From: Spirochaetota bacterium
GTDB lineage: Bacteria; Spirochaetota; Spirochaetia; SPDA01; JAJSAL01
Assembly (NCBI GenBank): GCA_024274705.1
Contig: JAJSAL010000167.1
Span: 1 to 61,684 of the forward strand
Direction of reading: 5' to 3'
Length of the DNA stretch: 61,684 nucleotides
Under the pieces are notes generated by a model, which saw only the letters and a list, made by a program, of their open reading frames with translations, was not told the origin of the DNA and ran no database searches. This document shows positions 60,407-61,684 of the stretch, in pieces; position 1 is the stretch's first letter, and every line of letters starts with the position of its first letter. The position numbers were made by a program, and so were the translations under genes.

Positions 60407-61444
60407 TTATTCCGGCCATACTCCGGTTTTTTGGAACTCTTTAGCCTTGCGGACGAGCTCTTTTAAAAGATCCGGAATCTTGAGCTCGTAGGGGCACCGC
60501 TCCATGCACACCCCGCATTCAGTACAACCTTCAGCCTTTTCAACGGCAGGCATCATCAGCTCCAGGGCTTGCTCCCGGGGAAACCGTTTGGGTATCGTTT
60601 CAAGGATGAGCATCCTGGAAATGGGAATATCCTCGGGGCATGGCTGACAGTACTCACACCGGTGACACCAGGAGTCGCCCATCTTCAGCTTGATGGTTTC
60701 AATCCGTTTCCTATCCTCTCCGGTCAGAACCGGGCTCCTCTCAATGATGCCTATGATCTCCCTCATCTCTTCGGCCTGCTGGATGCCCGGATCGGGAATA
60801 ATGCCTTCGATGGACTTCATAAACTTGAAACAGAGTTCCGCATCATCCAGGAGCCCGCCGCCTAACGGTTTCATGGCAATAATCCCCAGCTTCATGGAAA
60901 GGGCTTTGGGGATTACTTCCTTCAAAGCCTGGTCGTCCACGAAGTTAAGGGGTATCTGCATCACTTCGAACTTTTCCGTTTCCAGGCAGAGCAGGGCGGC
61001 GTCCAGGTTGTGTGAGCTGAAGGCACTATGCCGGACCAGCCCTTTTTCCTTAGCTTCCAGCAGGCCCTGCCAGGCTCCTTCCTGTCCTAATACTGCGTCG
61101 AGTTTTTCTTTGTCATTGATAAAATGATGGTGATAGATATCGATATAGGAAGTCTTGAGACGCTCAAGACTGGTTTCCAGGTGTTCCAGGAACGTTTTTT
61201 TATCCGGCGCGGGAGACTTGCTTGCAATAACAAGTTCTTCCCTGGGAAAGGCGCTGATCGCCTCCCCGATTTTTTCTTCGCTGTCCGTATAAGCCCAGGC
61301 AGTATCGATGAAATTCACCCCCATGGAGATGACGTCCCTCACCAGCCGGACTGCGTCTTTTTTTGCACGCCTCTGGATGGGTATCCCCCCTAAGGCTACT
61401 TCACTTACCTTAAGACCTGTTTTACCCAATGGTACATACTTCAT
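60407..61444 (-). CDS. aldo/keto reductase with C-terminal 4Fe-4S ferredoxin domain
   Basis: A 345-residue protein. Residues 1-260 are an AKR TIM barrel with FIDTAWAYTDSEEKIG (Asp and Tyr of the tetrad), VIASKSP (Lys) and DIYHHHF (His). The C-terminus carries CHRCEYCQPCPEDIP and CTECGVCMERCPYELK, two [4Fe-4S]-type motifs. The same fusion is common in anaerobes, where the Fe-S part may exchange electrons with ferredoxin. The substrate is unknown. It is the first gene of the operon with the methyltransferase and sugar kinase; GGGGGG lies about 9 bases before the ATG. Confidence 0.9.
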   Translation of the reverse strand: MKYVPLGKTGLKVSEVALGGIPIQRRAKKDAVRLVRDVISMGVNFIDTAWAYTDSEEKIGEAISAFPREELVIASKSPAPDKKTFLEHLETSLERLKTSYIDIYHHHFINDKEKLDAVLGQEGAWQGLLEAKEKGLVRHSAFSSHNLDAALLCLETEKFEVMQIPLNFVDDQALKEVIPKALSMKLGIIAMKPLGGGLLDDAELCFKFMKSIEGIIPDPGIQQAEEMREIIGIIERSPVLTGEDRKRIETIKLKMGDSWCHRCEYCQPCPEDIPISRMLILETIPKRFPREQALELMMPAVEKAEGCTECGVCMERCPYELKIPDLLKELVRKAKEFQKTGVWPE

Positions 61445-61499
61445 GCTGTTCAGCCCCCCTGGGCAGTGTAGCGGGATGAGCCGGAAAACTCAACCAATA

Positions 61500-61528
61500 T
61501 TGTACAATCGCCGTTTTTGTGGTATATA
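61500..61528 (+). promoter_or_regulatory. promoter of the partial gene at the window end
   Basis: TTGTAC (61500-61505) and TATATA (61523-61528) with 17-base spacing. The -10 ends 6 bases before the ATG at 61535, so a leaderless mRNA is expected. Confidence 0.5.
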
Positions 61529-61534
61529 TCCGGC

Positions 61535-61684
61535 ATGGCCGACACAGGTATTTCTATACGGAACATATCTCCCTATTCCTTTCTGAGCGCCGGAATAGTC
61601 CTTGTATTCCTGGTGCCCATCAATATCGCCATGGACACAAAAATGCTCCTTTTGGAGCGTTTTTTCCCGGGAGGGGGCTGGGTG
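61535..61684 (+). CDS. partial membrane protein gene, cut by the window end
   Basis: Fifty codons are visible and the frame is still open at the last base. The N-terminus ISPYSFLSAGIVLVFLVPIN is a membrane helix, followed by a loop ending RFFPGGGWV. The PGGGW loop recalls the N-terminal part of NapH/MauM-type membrane ferredoxins, but Fe-S motifs would lie beyond the window, so this is only a hint. No ribosome-binding site is present. Confidence 0.55.
   Translation, partial: MADTGISIRNISPYSFLSAGIVLVFLVPINIAMDTKMLLLERFFPGGGWV

Noticed and set aside
1..61684. CRISPR array or tandem repeats
   Set aside because: No regularly spaced direct repeats were seen at any scale while reading the window.

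Overview
The window reads as one chromosomal segment of an anaerobic or facultatively anaerobic Gram-negative bacterium. The many Sec signals, lipoboxes, a probable outer-membrane barrel, periplasmic c-type cytochromes and a CHASE2 adenylate cyclase fit a diderm. My best guess is a free-living spirochaete (Spirochaetota). That is an inference from gene style and context, not a demonstrated placement. Coding density is high, bases are moderately GC-rich, and most genes lie in tight operons with ATGA or GGAGG-coupled starts. One segment (about 42.0-43.3 kb) is sharply AT-rich and looks imported.

Layout: 0-2.2 kb, a cytoplasmic penicillin-acylase-family hydrolase. 2.3-7.8 kb, a complete six-gene Nqr/Rnf-type redox pump with a full NqrF. 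7.9-10.2 kb, a ferritin-like protein, a membrane histidine kinase and a single-domain response regulator. 10.2 kb, tRNA-Val on the minus strand. 10.4-15.0 kb, a copper island: an HMA/TauE/cupredoxin fusion, a two-component system, CopZ-like and CsoR-like proteins. 15.2-17.0 kb, a DUF6132-type membrane protein and a MetF-MetV fusion. 17.0-19.2 kb, a second, inverted copy of the ferritin-like/kinase/regulator trio. 19.3-27.1 kb, a respiratory block: UbiA/MenA prenyltransferase, CPBP protease, HemN-like radical SAM protein, System II cytochrome c maturation (ResB, CcsA), an octaheme cytochrome, a membrane monoheme cytochrome and a triheme cytochrome. 27.1-37.9 kb, a second Nqr/Rnf-type operon that runs directly into a HydCB-like diaphorase set. 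37.9-41.3 kb, a polyprenyl synthase and a histidine kinase fused to a CoA-disulfide-reductase-like flavoprotein and a rhodanese domain. 41.3-43.5 kb, a dead tyrosine recombinase and an AT-rich ATPase gene with integron-like edges. 43.5-47.0 kb, a CHASE2 cyclase, an M48 lipoprotein peptidase and an SH3 protein. 47.1-50.5 kb, an ArsR regulator and a giant GlcD-GlcF-type oxidoreductase. 50.8-58.3 kb, six secreted or lipoprotein genes of unknown role. 58.4-61.4 kb, an aldo-keto reductase, a methyltransferase and a sugar kinase. The window ends inside a membrane-protein gene.

The most interesting system is the second pump. Its NqrF keeps only the membrane anchor and the [2Fe-2S] domain and has lost the FAD/NADH-binding half. 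Its stop codon overlaps the start of a HydC/NuoE homologue, followed by regulatory genes, a HydB/NuoF homologue and a shortened HydA/NuoG-like Fe-S protein with no H-cluster domain. A triheme cytochrome c precedes the pump, and other cytochromes and their maturation genes lie just upstream. I infer that a soluble NADH (possibly NADH plus ferredoxin) dehydrogenase has replaced the NADH module of an ion-pumping Nqr-like complex that exchanges electrons with quinone and periplasmic cytochromes. A soluble sensor kinase carrying its own flavin-disulfide reductase lies downstream and may report redox state. Everything is read by eye from sequence; no database search was possible.
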